NCBI RefSeq assembly: GCF_039540515.1
Contig: NZ_BAABFA010000024.1
Coordinates: 1-64,000, forward strand
Origin: Nemorincola caseinilytica
GTDB lineage: Bacteria; Bacteroidota; Bacteroidia; Chitinophagales; Chitinophagaceae
Length of the DNA: 64,000 nucleotides
Direction of reading: 5' to 3'
Shown: positions 1-10,145 of the stretch, piece after piece
How the letters are laid out: each line of letters starts with the position of its first letter
Numbering within the stretch: the first letter of the stretch is position 1
The notes under the pieces: model-generated
The model's database searches: none
What the model was told of the DNA's origin: nothing
The model's input: the letters and a program-made list of their open reading frames with translations, nothing else
Program-made: the position numbers and the translations under genes

Positions 1-3000
1 TCGTTCAGCGGTAATGTGACCATATCTTATACATTCAACACTACGGGCTGCGCAGCAGTGAAATTATTCACTGTGAACCCACTGCCATCGATAAATGGTA
101 CACAGAGCATATGTAAGGACGGTACAGTGACCTTTACCGGCTCTATAGCCGGTGGCGACTGGAGCAGCGCCAGCACACTGATAGCTCCTGTGAACATCGC
201 TACAGGCGAGATAACAGGAGCCAATGCAGGTAATACCCGCATTACCTATACACTGCCTACGGGCTGTATAGGTACGCGTACAGTGACCGTGAATGCACTG
301 CCCAATGACATAAACGGCGCCAATGCCGTATGCCAGGGCTCTACTATCTCTATGGTCAATACCAGCGGTGGCGGCAGCTGGAGCAGCAGCAATACAGGTG
401 TAGCCAGCATCAGCACGTTCGGTGTTGTGAGCCCTGTGGCCACTACAGGTACCACTACCATAACATACATGGTGGCAGCAACAGGCTGTTACAAGACAAA
501 AGAAGTGGCCGTGAACCCGCTTCCCGCGCCTATCACAGGTACTACCGTGGTGTGCGAGGAAGGCACTACCACGCTTGCCAGCACTACCACCGGTGGTAGC
601 TGGAGCAGCAGCAATACCGGCGTGATGACGATAGATGCGGGCACAGGCGCTGCCACAGCAGCAGGCGCCGGCTCTGCCAATATCACATATGCCATGCCTA
701 CAGGTTGCCGTGTTACAACGGGTGTACAGGTAAATGCACTTCCGGGCGATATCTCAGGTACGCTGTCGGTGTGTGAGGGTCGCCAGACATCACTTACCAG
801 CACATCTGCATCGGGTACCTGGAGCACCTCTGATGCTACAGTTGCTACTGTAAGCGCGAGCGGCGATGTAAGTGGCCTGCAGCCCGGTGTTGCCGATATC
901 ACCTACATACTGTCATCGGGTTGTTCGNNNNNNNNNNNNNNNNNNNNNNNNNNNNNNNNNNNNNNNNNNNNNNNNNNNNNNNNNNNNNNNNNNNNNNNNN
1001 NNNNNNNNNNNNNNNNNNNNNNNNNNNNNNNNNNNNNCAGCAGCATGTCATCGGTGGCCTCTGTGAACGCCTCGGGCAATGTGACCGGCGGCATAGTGGG
1101 CAATGCAACGATAACCTATGCGCTTCCCACGGGCTGCCTGCGCACGCAGGCGGTAGTGGTGAACCCGCTCCCTGCTTCCATCACCGGTACGAATACGGTG
1201 TGCGAAGGCCTGACGACGGACCTGAACAACTCGACCGCAGGCGGAACATGGACCACTGCCGATGGCTCGATAGCCACAGTGGACGGGAACACCGGTCTTG
1301 TTACCGGCGGCGCTGCAGGTGTTACCAGCATCATCTATACACTGCCTACAGGCTGCAGCCGCAGCCGCGCACTTACGGTGAACGAGACACCTGATAACAT
1401 TGGCGGCACCCTGTCGGCCTGTCCTAACGGCACGAGCCAGCTGAGCAGCAGCCCCAATAATGGTACCTGGTCATCGGGGGCATCATCTATAGCCGGTATC
1501 AGCAGCACAGGCCTTGNNNNNNNNNNNNNNNNNNNNNNNNNNNNNNNNNNNNNNNNNNNNNNNNNNNNNNNNNNNNNNNNNNNNNNNNNNNNNNNNNNNN
1601 NNNNNNCATCGGCCATCACCGGCACGAGGGTGATATGCCAGGGCAATACGAGCACCCTGTCCAACGGCATAGGTGGCGGTACCTGGACAACGGCCTCATC
1701 TGCCATAGCCACCATAGATAACAACGGCATACTGACCGGTAACGGCCAGGGTGTGACCCAGGTGATATATGAGCTGCCCACAGGCTGCTCGCGCAGTGCT
1801 AACGTAACGGTGAACGCCCTTCCTGCGGCCATCACGGGCAATACCATACTGTGCGCACAGGGCGCATCTCAGCTGGCGAGCGCTACGCCCGGCGGCAGCT
1901 GGAGCAGCAGCAACACGACAGTGGCCACAGTGAGCAATACAGGTATGGTAAGCGGTCTTACCAATGGTTCGGCCAATGTATCGTATACCCTGTCCACCGG
2001 CTGCCGCGCAGTAGCAGCAGTGAACGTGAACGCGCTTCCCGACAATATAGGCGGCGCCACATCGGTATGCCAGGGGCGGTCGGCCCTGGTGCTGAACAGC
2101 ACCGGCAGCGGTACCTGGAGCATAGACAATACAACGGTAGCGAGCATAGACGGCACAGGTAATGTGACCGGCCTGATGCCCGGTACTGCTACGATAAAGT
2201 ATGAGCTGCCTACAGGTTGCTACAGGACGGCGGCCTTCACGGTGAACGCGCTTCCTGCGGCCATCACAGGCACTATGGGCATCTGCCAGGGTTCGGCAAC
2301 GACACTGGGCAATGCTACGCCTAACGGCAGCTGGAGCAGCAGCAACCCTGCGATAGCGCCTATCAGCAGCACCGGTTCTGTTACGGGTATGCAGGTAGGT
2401 ATGAGCACCATCGACTACACCCTGCCTACAGGCTGCAGCAGCAATACGACGATAGTAGTGAACGCGCTTCCTGAGATAATAACAGGTACTGCCACGGTAT
2501 GTGCGGGCGGTAACACGCTGCTGGAGAGCATCACGCCCGGCGGCACCTGGAGCACATCGAACGCAGTGGCCTCAGTGAACGCAGCAGGCGTAGTGAGCGG
2601 TGTGGCAGCAGGCACAAGCACAGTATATTATACGACAGGCAATGGCTGCCGCAGGGCGCGCATAGTAACGGTGAACGCGCTTCCGGGCCTGATAAGCGGT
2701 GTGAACACGGTATGCCCCGGTCTGAGCACCACGCTGGGCAATGCTGCCGCTGGCGGTAGCTGGAGCAGCGACAATGGGGCTATGGCCTCAGTGAACGCTG
2801 CCACAGGTGTGGTAACGGCCATGGGCAATGATGGTACGGCCAACATCATCTACACCCTGCCTACAGGCTGCAGCCGCAGCCGCCAGGTGACCGTCTACCC
2901 ATCGGTGGATGCGATACTGGGCGCAGGTGCTATATGTAAGAACGAGACCACCACTATGAGCAATACGACAGTGGGCGGTGTATGGAGCAGCAGCAACCCG

Positions 3001-4695
3001 GCGGTAGCCACCATCAGCAATACAGGTGTGGTGACAGGTATGGGCGCAGGTCTTGCATCTATAGCCTATACGATGCCTACAGGCTGTAAGGCTACTACAA
3101 CGATAGCCATCAACGGTTTGCCGGGCAATATCAGCGGTGCTGCAGCAGTGTGCGAGGGTTCGACAGTGGACCTGAGCAATACGGTGAGCGGCGGCAGCTG
3201 GAGCAGCAGCGATGATGCGATAGCGATGGTGAGCGCAGCAGGCAGCGTGACAGGTGTTGCGGTAGGTAATGCTACAATGACGTACACCCTGTCCACAGGC
3301 TGTAAGGCCACCATGGATATGGTGGTGAACCCGCTTCCTGAGGTGAAGAACGTGACCGGCGGCGGTGCATACTGCGAGAACGGGACAGGCGTAGCGATAG
3401 ATGTTGACGGTTCGCAGGCAGGTACACTGTACAAGCTGATGAACGGCGGCAGCACGCCTGTACTGACAATGATGGGTACGGGTGCCGTAGTGAACTATGG
3501 GCTGCAGACAGGGGCCGGTGTATACAATGTGGTAGCGGTATCACCGCAGGGCTGTATGGCCGACATGAGCGGTACTGCCACGGTGAGCATCACTGCGCTG
3601 GTGACGCCTGCGGTAGTGTTGTCATCGGGTAGTGGCAGCACGGTATGTGCGGGTACAGGCGTACTGTACACAGCTACAGGCACGAATGGTGGTACAGCAC
3701 CTACATTCACATGGAATGTGAACGGAACGGATGTGGCAGCAACGGGCACTTATTCATTCACCCCTGCCAATGGCGATGTGGTGACGGTGAAGTACACGAG
3801 CAATGCGGCATGCGCTACCCCTGCCACGGTGAGCAGCAGCATGGTGATGGCGGTTCGTGAGAACCTGACACCTGCAGTGAGCGTGACGGTAGGTCCTGAC
3901 GATAGCCTGTGCGCAGGCAGTGTGGCCAGCTTCAGCGCGAGCGCGGTGAATGGCGGTACGGCCCCTGTATACACATGGCTGGTAGATGGTGTGATAGTGA
4001 GCGGCGCAACGAACGCTAGCTATGCCTATATGCCGTCGGATGCGGATGTAGTTACCGTAAGGCTGAACAGCAGCTATGCATGTACGTCGGTGAACGATGT
4101 GCAGAGCAATGGTGTGACGATGCACATGTCTCCTGTATATGTACCGGAGGTAGAGATAACTACCGACCCCGGCACACAGGTGCAGAAGGGCACAGAGGTG
4201 ACCTTCACTGCGAATGTGAAGAATGCGGGTCCTGCTCCTGTATACCAGTGGCTGGTGAACAACTTCGAGATATCGGGCGCCTCATCATCGGTGTACACGA
4301 CATCGAAGCTGAAGGATGGAGATTCTGTGACCTGCCGCGTGACCGGTACAGGCGAGTGCAGCAAGGTATCTATCAATTCTGTATCGATGAAGGTGACACC
4401 TGCCACAGGCGTGAGCGTACAGGCTATAGGCAACAGCGAGATAAGGCTGATGCCTAACCCGAACGCGGGTGTGTTCACGGTGAGCGGCACCCTGGGTACA
4501 AGGGCCGATGAGGCGGTTACGTTCGAGGTGACGGACATGCTGGGCCAGGTGGTATACCGTGGCAGCACTGTTGCCAAAGGCGGTACACTGGAAGCACGCA
4601 TAGAGCTGACCAACACCCTTGCCAGCGGCATGTACATGCTGAACATGAGCATAGGTGCAGAACGCAAAGCGTTCCACTTCGTAGTGAAGCAATAA
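1..4695 (+). CDS. Giant Ig-like repeat exported protein, T9SS type A sorting domain (5' end outside window)
   Basis: The reading frame is open from base 1, so the N-terminus and any signal peptide lie upstream; at least 1,564 codons are in the window. Most of it is about 15 tandem modules of roughly 75 residues resembling bacterial Ig-like (Big_2) domains. Each has a VNALP-type start, a conserved Cys (VCxG), a GGxWSSSN core, VAxVSxxGxVTG and a closing YTLPTGC. Three different Ig-like domains with PxYxWLVNG cores follow (about codons 1190-1470). The last 85 residues begin RLMPNPNAG and end in a T9SS type A sorting domain, so the protein is probably exported and anchored or released by the type IX system. 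Role inferred: surface adhesin or matrix protein. Two runs of N interrupt it but keep the frame. A strong terminator follows the stop. Confidence 0.85.
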   Translation, partial: SFSGNVTISYTFNTTGCAAVKLFTVNPLPSINGTQSICKDGTVTFTGSIAGGDWSSASTLIAPVNIATGEITGANAGNTRITYTLPTGCIGTRTVTVNALPNDINGANAVCQGSTISMVNTSGGGSWSSSNTGVASISTFGVVSPVATTGTTTITYMVAATGCYKTKEVAVNPLPAPITGTTVVCEEGTTTLASTTTGGSWSSSNTGVMTIDAGTGAATAAGAGSANITYAMPTGCRVTTGVQVNALPGDISGTLSVCEGRQTSLTSTSASGTWSTSDATVATVSASGDVSGLQPGVADITYILSSGCSXXXXXXXXXXXXXXXXXXXXXXXXXXXXXXXXXXXXXSSMSSVASVNASGNVTGGIVGNATITYALPTGCLRTQAVVVNPLPASITGTNTVCEGLTTDLNNSTAGGTWTTADGSIATVDGNTGLVTGGAAGVTSIIYTLPTGCSRSRALTVNETPDNIGGTLSACPNGTSQLSSSPNNGTWSSGASSIAGISSTGLXXXXXXXXXXXXXXXXXXXXXXXXXXXXXXXSAITGTRVICQGNTSTLSNGIGGGTWTTASSAIATIDNNGILTGNGQGVTQVIYELPTGCSRSANVTVNALPAAITGNTILCAQGASQLASATPGGSWSSSNTTVATVSNTGMVSGLTNGSANVSYTLSTGCRAVAAVNVNALPDNIGGATSVCQGRSALVLNSTGSGTWSIDNTTVASIDGTGNVTGLMPGTATIKYELPTGCYRTAAFTVNALPAAITGTMGICQGSATTLGNATPNGSWSSSNPAIAPISSTGSVTGMQVGMSTIDYTLPTGCSSNTTIVVNALPEIITGTATVCAGGNTLLESITPGGTWSTSNAVASVNAAGVVSGVAAGTSTVYYTTGNGCRRARIVTVNALPGLISGVNTVCPGLSTTLGNAAAGGSWSSDNGAMASVNAATGVVTAMGNDGTANIIYTLPTGCSRSRQVTVYPSVDAILGAGAICKNETTTMSNTTVGGVWSSSNPAVATISNTGVVTGMGAGLASIAYTMPTGCKATTTIAINGLPGNISGAAAVCEGSTVDLSNTVSGGSWSSSDDAIAMVSAAGSVTGVAVGNATMTYTLSTGCKATMDMVVNPLPEVKNVTGGGAYCENGTGVAIDVDGSQAGTLYKLMNGGSTPVLTMMGTGAVVNYGLQTGAGVYNVVAVSPQGCMADMSGTATVSITALVTPAVVLSSGSGSTVCAGTGVLYTATGTNGGTAPTFTWNVNGTDVAATGTYSFTPANGDVVTVKYTSNAACATPATVSSSMVMAVRENLTPAVSVTVGPDDSLCAGSVASFSASAVNGGTAPVYTWLVDGVIVSGATNASYAYMPSDADVVTVRLNSSYACTSVNDVQSNGVTMHMSPVYVPEVEITTDPGTQVQKGTEVTFTANVKNAGPAPVYQWLVNNFEISGASSSVYTTSKLKDGDSVTCRVTGTGECSKVSINSVSMKVTPATGVSVQAIGNSEIRLMPNPNAGVFTVSGTLGTRADEAVTFEVTDMLGQVVYRGSTVAKGGTLEARIELTNTLASGMYMLNMSIGAERKAFHFVVKQ
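928..1037. other. Assembly gap (110 N) inside Ig-like repeat array
   Basis: A run of 110 undetermined bases. The frame is preserved across it. Counting from the Cys of the preceding module to the VASVNASG of the next gives a spacing within one residue of that in intact modules, so the gap appears correctly sized and hides only part of one module. Confidence 0.95.
1517..1606. other. Assembly gap (90 N) inside Ig-like repeat array
   Basis: A run of 90 undetermined bases. Thirty-one codons contain N; the distance from the module's STG to the following ITG matches intact modules exactly, so no whole module seems to be missing. Confidence 0.95.
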
Positions 4696-4717
4696 TATCT
4701 ATCAGTGATAGAATAAT

Positions 4718-4753
4718 AGCCGGGCCGCCTTATAGGTGGCCCGGCTTGTTTTT
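4718..4753 (+). terminator. Rho-independent terminator after the Ig-repeat gene
   Basis: A 13-bp stem with one G-U pair (4718-4730 with 4734-4746), a 3-nt loop and a following T-rich run. It lies 22 bases past the stop codon. Confidence 0.85.
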
Positions 4754-4798
4754 AAGGGATAATGGCAGATGATGGGTGTATCTTGCAGCAGACAGATC

Positions 4799-5311
4799 AT
4801 GAAAGGATATAGAATAGTATTGCTGACGCTGCTTTTTGCAGTGATGTGCAGCATGCATGCGCTGGCGCAGAAAGGCGATATAAGCCCGCAGGATGCCGCA
4901 AAGGTGGATAAAGCATGGAGGGCCTTTTTAGGAGGCCTGCAGAAAAGAGATACGGCCCAGTTGCGCAGCATGTCTTTACCCAGGATAGAATGTGTGCCCT
5001 GCCAGGACAGGATACAGGGCAGGTTAGAGTACCGTGTGGGGCTTGATACGTTTCTTACGCATCTCAACAGCTGGCCGCCCGATAGATGGAATGCGATAAT
5101 GACCAGGAAATACTGGGTCAATACTATAGTGACCAGCCATACCCCACCGGGCATAATAGATACCCGCAAGCATTTTCTTATATACGAGCTGGCGTTCGTG
5201 ACCACAGAGCCTAATGTGGTAGCGCCTGGGCACGAGGGCGTAAGCCATTTGTTCCAGTTCATAGATATAGATGGAACACTGCGGTTCTACGGCATGGCCA
5301 CGGTGCCATGA
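4799..5311 (+). CDS. Small exported protein of unknown function
   Basis: 170 codons. The start at 4799 is preferred over in-frame ATGs at 4769 and 4772 because it gives a clean signal peptide: MKGYR, a hydrophobic stretch, then HALAQ as a likely signal peptidase I site near residue 24. The mature part (about 145 residues) has a helical start (AKVDKAWRAFLGGLQKRD) followed by strand-like segments ending in FQFIDIDGTLRFYGMA. This order resembles NTF2-like proteins, but the resemblance is weak and I do not assign a family. It has a CVPC pair near residue 65. It stands alone between a terminator and sucA. Confidence 0.7.
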   Translation: MKGYRIVLLTLLFAVMCSMHALAQKGDISPQDAAKVDKAWRAFLGGLQKRDTAQLRSMSLPRIECVPCQDRIQGRLEYRVGLDTFLTHLNSWPPDRWNAIMTRKYWVNTIVTSHTPPGIIDTRKHFLIYELAFVTTEPNVVAPGHEGVSHLFQFIDIDGTLRFYGMATVP

Positions 5312-5470
5312 TGCGCTTTTTGGCATAGATATGTCAATGTGTTAAATGTTATTGGTTCTATATTCGTCCGGCTTATAAATACTGGTCTTTTTCCTTGTAA
5401 ATCCGTAAATTGCGCCGTTCAATATGAGGCCTGCATATCGCACGTCTTAAATGCTTATACCATCGTAAAA

Positions 5471-8218
5471 ATGAAGGATCTCTCATTCGTCATCGGACCT
5501 ACGCCGGAATACATAGAATCGCTTTATCGCGATTTCGCCAAAGACTCCACAACGGTAGACCCCGAGTGGAAGAAGTTTTTTGAAGGGTTCGATTTTGCTG
5601 TCAATAACGACCTGGCGAAAACCCCTGCCGAGGCAGGTAAGGCCGCAGTGAGCAGCACTCACCTGGAAAAAGAACTGGGCGTGTTCGAGCTGATACGCGC
5701 GTACCGCAAGCGTGGGCACCTTATGGCCACTACCAATCCCATTCGCACCCGCAAAGACCGCCATGCGCAACTGGAGCTTGCCAATTTCGGCCTGTCTGAC
5801 AGTGACATGGAGACCGGTTTTTTTGCCGGAAAGGCCATAGGCCTGAAAGATGGTAAACTGAAGGAGATAGTGGCCCGCCTGAAGGAACTGTATGCCAGTA
5901 ATGTGGGCGTAGAGTATACCTACATCAACGATACTGAAAAGTGCCAGTGGGTGCAGAAGACCTATGAAAACCTGATGCGTACACCGCTGAACACAGGCCA
6001 GCGCAGGCGTATACTGGAGAAGCTGAACGAGGGCGTGATCTTCGAGAAGTTCCTGAATACAAAGTTCATAGGGCAGAAACGCTTTGGCCTGGAAGGTGGC
6101 GAGGCTACCATAGCCGCGCTCGATAATATCATCAATGGCGCTGCAGAGGCCGGTGTACAGGAAGTAGTGATAGGTATGGCCCACCGCGGCAGGCTGAACA
6201 TACTGGCCAATATACTGCGCAAGACATATGAACAGATATTCTCTGAGTTCGAAGGTAATATGCCGGAGGACATGACCATGGGCAGTGGCGACGTGAAATA
6301 CCACCTTGGTTTTCATAGCGATATCACTACGCCGGGCAACAAGGCCATCAATGTGCAACTAGCACCCAACCCATCGCACCTGGAAGCTGTAGACCCTGTG
6401 GTGCTGGGCTTTGCACGCGCCAAGGCCGATACACTTTACGACCGTGAATATGACAAAGTACTACCCATACTGATACATGGCGATGCCGCTGTGGCAGGCC
6501 AGGGTATCATATACGAGCTGCTGCAGATGTCGAAGCTGGAAGGCTACCACACAGGTGGTACCATTCACTACGTCATCAACAACCAGATAGGCTTCACTAC
6601 CGATTTCGACGATGCACGTTCATCGGACTACTGCACCAGCATAGCTTCTATGCTGCAGTGCCCCGTGCTGCATGTGAATGGCGACGATGCCGAGGCCGTA
6701 GTGAAATGCGCCATGCTGGCTCTTGAATACAGGCAGAAATACAACGAGGACATCTTCATAGACATGGTATGCTACCGCAAGCATGGCCATAACGAGGGCG
6801 ATGAGCCAAAGTTCACCCAGCCGCAGCTGTATGCGCTGATAGAAAAGCACCAGAACCCGCGCGAGATATACATGCAGTACCTGATGGAGCATGGCGATGC
6901 AGAAGCAAAGGAGCTGGCAAAGGAAATGGAGACACGTTTCTGGAACGACCTGCAGGCACGCCTGGACGAGGTGAAGCAGAAGCCCCTGCCATACAAGTAC
7001 CAGAAGCCCGAGATGTGGTGGAAGGAGCTGCGCAAGGCAAAGGCCACAGACCTGGAGCGCTCGCCGGATACGGCCATCACTACCGATCAGTTCAAACAGT
7101 ATTTCAGTTCGCTGATGCAGTGGCCATCGGACTTCAGCCCGCTGCGCAAGGTAGAGAAGCTGCTGCAGGACAAGATAAAATTGTTCGAGACGGATGGCAA
7201 GGTAGACTGGGCCACAGGTGAGCTACTGGCCTACGCCAGCCTGCTGGCCAGCGGCAACGAGATACGCCTGAGCGGCGAGGACGTGAAAAGAGGTACTTTT
7301 TCTCATCGCCATGCGGTGATATATGACCAGAACAGCAACAAGCCTTATAACCGCCTGAGCAGACTGCAAAAAGAGCAGGGTACGCCATATATATACAACT
7401 CGCTGCTGAGTGAATATGCGGTGCTGGGCTTTGAATATGGATATGCCATGGCCAACCCGCACAACCTGGTGCTGTGGGAGGCTCAGTATGGCGATTTTGC
7501 CAATGGCGCACAGATAACCATAGATCAGTACATAGCCAGTGCAGAGCAGAAGTGGACCGCAATGAACGGCCTCGTGATGCTGCTGCCGCATGGCTACGAA
7601 GGTGGTGGTCCGGAACACTCCAGCGCACGCCTGGAGCGCTTTTTGCAGAACTGCGCCGAACTGAACATGATAGTGACCAACATCACTACCGCGGCTAACT
7701 TCTTCCATGCGCTGCGCAGGCAGATGTCGTGGGAGTTCCGCAAGCCGCTCATAAACTTCTCTCCCAAGGCCAACCTGCGCCATGCACGGTCCTACTCCTC
7801 TATGGAAGAGTTCACAACGGGTGGCTTCAGGGAAGTGATAGACGACCCGAACGTGAAGAGCGCAGCAAAGGTGAAGCGAGTACTGCTGTGTACAGGCAAG
7901 ATGTACTTCGACCTGAGCGAAAAGCAGCTTGCCGATAAGCGCGAAGATGTGGCAGTAGTGCGCCTGGAGCAGCTATACCCGCTGCCCATAGCACAACTGC
8001 GCGAGATACGCGCCCGCTACAAGAAAGCAGAGTGGGTGTGGGTGCAGGAAGAGCCGCAGAACATGGGCGCCTACTGGTACCTGTATATGCATGCAGGTGC
8101 AGAGGGCTTCGATATGAGGTACATCAGCAGGCAAGCAAGCGCATCGCCGGCTACCGGTTTTGCCAAGAAGCACGCCATAGAGCAGGCCGACCTTGTAGAG
8201 CAGGCATTCGCCAAATAA
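5471..8218 (+). CDS. sucA: 2-oxoglutarate dehydrogenase E1 component
   Basis: 915 residues. Thiamine-diphosphate-dependent E1 of the 2-oxoglutarate dehydrogenase complex (TCA cycle, cytoplasm), which decarboxylates 2-oxoglutarate and passes the succinyl group to E2. The start at 5471 (MKDLSFVIGPTPEYIESLYR) fits the family's N-terminal E2-binding helix; the frame is open further upstream but that part has no family likeness. Visible motifs: FELIRAYRKRGH, the HRGRLN cofactor/substrate motif at residues 238-243, the HGDAAVAGQG segment, and the C-terminal transketolase-like half with PHGYEGGGPEHSSARLER. No E2 or E3 gene is adjacent; the downstream gene is convergent. Length matches the bacterial family. 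Confidence 0.97.
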   Translation: MKDLSFVIGPTPEYIESLYRDFAKDSTTVDPEWKKFFEGFDFAVNNDLAKTPAEAGKAAVSSTHLEKELGVFELIRAYRKRGHLMATTNPIRTRKDRHAQLELANFGLSDSDMETGFFAGKAIGLKDGKLKEIVARLKELYASNVGVEYTYINDTEKCQWVQKTYENLMRTPLNTGQRRRILEKLNEGVIFEKFLNTKFIGQKRFGLEGGEATIAALDNIINGAAEAGVQEVVIGMAHRGRLNILANILRKTYEQIFSEFEGNMPEDMTMGSGDVKYHLGFHSDITTPGNKAINVQLAPNPSHLEAVDPVVLGFARAKADTLYDREYDKVLPILIHGDAAVAGQGIIYELLQMSKLEGYHTGGTIHYVINNQIGFTTDFDDARSSDYCTSIASMLQCPVLHVNGDDAEAVVKCAMLALEYRQKYNEDIFIDMVCYRKHGHNEGDEPKFTQPQLYALIEKHQNPREIYMQYLMEHGDAEAKELAKEMETRFWNDLQARLDEVKQKPLPYKYQKPEMWWKELRKAKATDLERSPDTAITTDQFKQYFSSLMQWPSDFSPLRKVEKLLQDKIKLFETDGKVDWATGELLAYASLLASGNEIRLSGEDVKRGTFSHRHAVIYDQNSNKPYNRLSRLQKEQGTPYIYNSLLSEYAVLGFEYGYAMANPHNLVLWEAQYGDFANGAQITIDQYIASAEQKWTAMNGLVMLLPHGYEGGGPEHSSARLERFLQNCAELNMIVTNITTAANFFHALRRQMSWEFRKPLINFSPKANLRHARSYSSMEEFTTGGFREVIDDPNVKSAAKVKRVLLCTGKMYFDLSEKQLADKREDVAVVRLEQLYPLPIAQLREIRARYKKAEWVWVQEEPQNMGAYWYLYMHAGAEGFDMRYISRQASASPATGFAKKHAIEQADLVEQAFAK

Positions 8219-8244
8219 GTAGCTGATAGAACAATACTATAGCG

Positions 8245-8286
8245 AAAAGGGTCTTTATCCGGAAGGGTAGAGACCCTTTAGCTTTT
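8245..8286. terminator. Bidirectional terminator between sucA and the convergent esterase gene
   Basis: A 9-bp stem (aaagggtct 8246-8254 with agacccttt 8271-8279) extended by an agc/gct pair outside a mismatch, with T/A tracts on both sides. The minus-strand stop codon lies inside the hairpin. Confidence 0.7.
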
Positions 8287-9003
8287 CAGCCATTTCACAA
8301 GGTCTGCCACTACCTGCGATGTGATGGTGTGCGCCATGCCGGTATATGTATGCAGTTCGGGCTTCAGGCCCAGTTTCACCAGTTGGTCGTAGCCATCTTT
8401 GCCGTCCTGGTAAGAAAGGATATTATCGGCCGTGCCATGGGCAATGAAGATGCGCAGACGCGACAGCGTGGGCGATGGCTTTATTTCTTTCTCGAGCCCG
8501 GTGGGCAATCCCCCGCTCAGTATGCCTATGCCCTTTATGGTGGCCGGCGATGTAAGGCCTACCTCGTAGCTCATAATAGCGCCCTGGCTGAAGCCCATAA
8601 CATATATATTGGCAGCATCGGCATGATGCCAGCTCACCACTTGTGGTATGAATTTCAGCAGCAGGTCACGGCTATCCTCTACCTGTGCTTTTATGGGTGT
8701 GTACTTCTGTTTCGACCGGTCCTTCTCGAACCACTGGAAACCTGTAGGCCCCTGCGGGTAGGGTGCCCGTACCGATATGACCAGGAAATCATCGGGGAAG
8801 AATTGCGCCAGCTCAAAGAGGTCGGCCTCGTTGCTGCCATAGCCGTGCATCAGTATCGCCACAGGTGGCTTGCCTGCATGTGTCCTTGGCTCGCGAACAA
8901 GGTATTTCAGCGCCAGGCCTTCCTGTAGCATATTGTTCTGTGCGCAGGCAGAGAAAGCTATGCTGATAATGGTGCAGCAAATAAAAATGGCGATACGTTT
9001 CAT
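8278..9003 (-). CDS. Alpha/beta hydrolase, phospholipase/carboxylesterase family, exported
   Basis: 241 residues from ATG at 9003; longer in-frame starts reach 9030 but this one gives a signal peptide (MKRIAIFICCTIISIAFSAC). The SAC followed by AQNN could be a lipobox or an ordinary cleavage site. The mature part is an Abhydrolase_2 type fold: HGYGSNEADL near the oxyanion hole, nucleophile elbow GFSQGA, acid Asp in HGTADNI, and His in GMAHTI near the C-terminus. Probably hydrolyses a carboxylic ester or lysophospholipid in the periplasm or at the membrane; substrate not predictable. A -7 element lies only 6 bases before the start. Confidence 0.85.
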   Translation of the reverse strand: MKRIAIFICCTIISIAFSACAQNNMLQEGLALKYLVREPRTHAGKPPVAILMHGYGSNEADLFELAQFFPDDFLVISVRAPYPQGPTGFQWFEKDRSKQKYTPIKAQVEDSRDLLLKFIPQVVSWHHADAANIYVMGFSQGAIMSYEVGLTSPATIKGIGILSGGLPTGLEKEIKPSPTLSRLRIFIAHGTADNILSYQDGKDGYDQLVKLGLKPELHTYTGMAHTITSQVVADLVKWLKS

Positions 9004-9008
9004 ATCGC

Positions 9009-9016
9009 CAAATTTA
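9009..9016 (-). promoter_or_regulatory. Putative -7 element (TAAATTTG) of the esterase gene
   Basis: The minus strand reads TAAATTTG, matching the Bacteroidota TAnnTTTG consensus. Its last base is 6 nt upstream of the start codon, which would give a leaderless or nearly leaderless transcript. No convincing -33 element at 19-21 bp. Confidence 0.4.
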
Positions 9017-9047
9017 GGCATTGCTGCCAATAGGTTTGCAAGAAGTA

Positions 9048-10145
9048 TTACCTGTAAACGGTACCCCTTATCTTGGCCGATGTGAGCAGTGGGTTCACCA
9101 TCAGCGAGTCTACGGTCCTTTTATCTATGGTCACAAGGCCGCTTATGCTGGCCCGCGATGTGAAGAGGCCCAGTACGTCCTTGCCTTTTATATTGGTATA
9201 TACCGGCGATATCTCGCTGCCCGTAAGGCCATTGCCCTGTATCAGCAGTGCGTTCCTGTAGTTGGCATAGTCGGTCGTGCTCAGGTATACGGTTATGCGG
9301 CTGCGGTCCAGCAGTCTTACTATATTATCGGGTGCGGCGCCCATGCCCAGTGCCATAGCGCTGTGCAGCGAGTTGTTGGATAGCTGGTAGGAGAATGAAT
9401 TCTTATCTACAGGCTGGTAACCGGCATCCATATCATAAGAGCGGGGCGTATGCGCCTTTGTATTGATGTCGGAATCATGCCAGTTGAAGGTGATGAATGA
9501 CTGGGTTATCCTCACCGGGGTAGACTCGCCATTGTAACTGTAACCCACCAAAGGCTGGTAAGTGCCATCGAAGTCGAAATACCTCTTTGCTATCACAGAG
9601 TAGAAACTCATACCGGCAATGTTCAGAGCGCTATTGGTGAGTATAGGCACCTGCAGGGTAGGAGGTATATTATTGATAACAGGTGCATCGGCAGAGTCTA
9701 CATTACCGGTATTGAAGTGTACTATCTTCAGGCGGTATATATATTGCGGATCCAGCGGGTCGGTGAATTTGTAGGCATAGTTCGGCGATGTGAAGAAGGT
9801 GCCGGGCTGTTTTGTATAGCCTTCCTGTGCCATATCTACCCTGCGCAGGTGTATAGAATCGACATAGGCATGTACGCCGTTCACACCCGCTGCGCGGTAG
9901 CGTTCTACGCGCACATTTATATTATTAAAAAAATTAGAATCTGAACTCTGCGCCATTGACACAGCGCTCTTGTTCTCGTCCAGGAATGCTTTTTGTATGC
10001 GAATGTAGTGGGCCGTATCGGCTATATCCAGGAAACCATACACTACAGTTACGTCTTTATAGGGTGCCGTTACTTCGAATTTTTCTGAGCAGGAGGTCAT
10101 CAGAAGCGCAGCGGCTGCGGAAAGGGATAAAAATATTTTTTTCAT
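9048..10145 (-). CDS. Putative lipoprotein of unknown function (DUF4249-like appearance)
   Basis: 365 residues. The N-terminus (MKKIFLSLSAAAALLMTSC) is a signal peptide with lipobox LMTSC, so acylation at Cys19 and membrane anchoring are likely. The body is beta-rich with no catalytic motif I can name; segments such as KDVTVVYGFLDIADTAHYIR and the overall size recall DUF4249-type Bacteroidota lipoproteins, but I cannot confirm that. It lies 44 bases upstream of the esterase on the same strand, so the two may be co-transcribed. Confidence 0.75.
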   Translation of the reverse strand: MKKIFLSLSAAAALLMTSCSEKFEVTAPYKDVTVVYGFLDIADTAHYIRIQKAFLDENKSAVSMAQSSDSNFFNNINVRVERYRAAGVNGVHAYVDSIHLRRVDMAQEGYTKQPGTFFTSPNYAYKFTDPLDPQYIYRLKIVHFNTGNVDSADAPVINNIPPTLQVPILTNSALNIAGMSFYSVIAKRYFDFDGTYQPLVGYSYNGESTPVRITQSFITFNWHDSDINTKAHTPRSYDMDAGYQPVDKNSFSYQLSNNSLHSAMALGMGAAPDNIVRLLDRSRITVYLSTTDYANYRNALLIQGNGLTGSEISPVYTNIKGKDVLGLFTSRASISGLVTIDKRTVDSLMVNPLLTSAKIRGTVYR

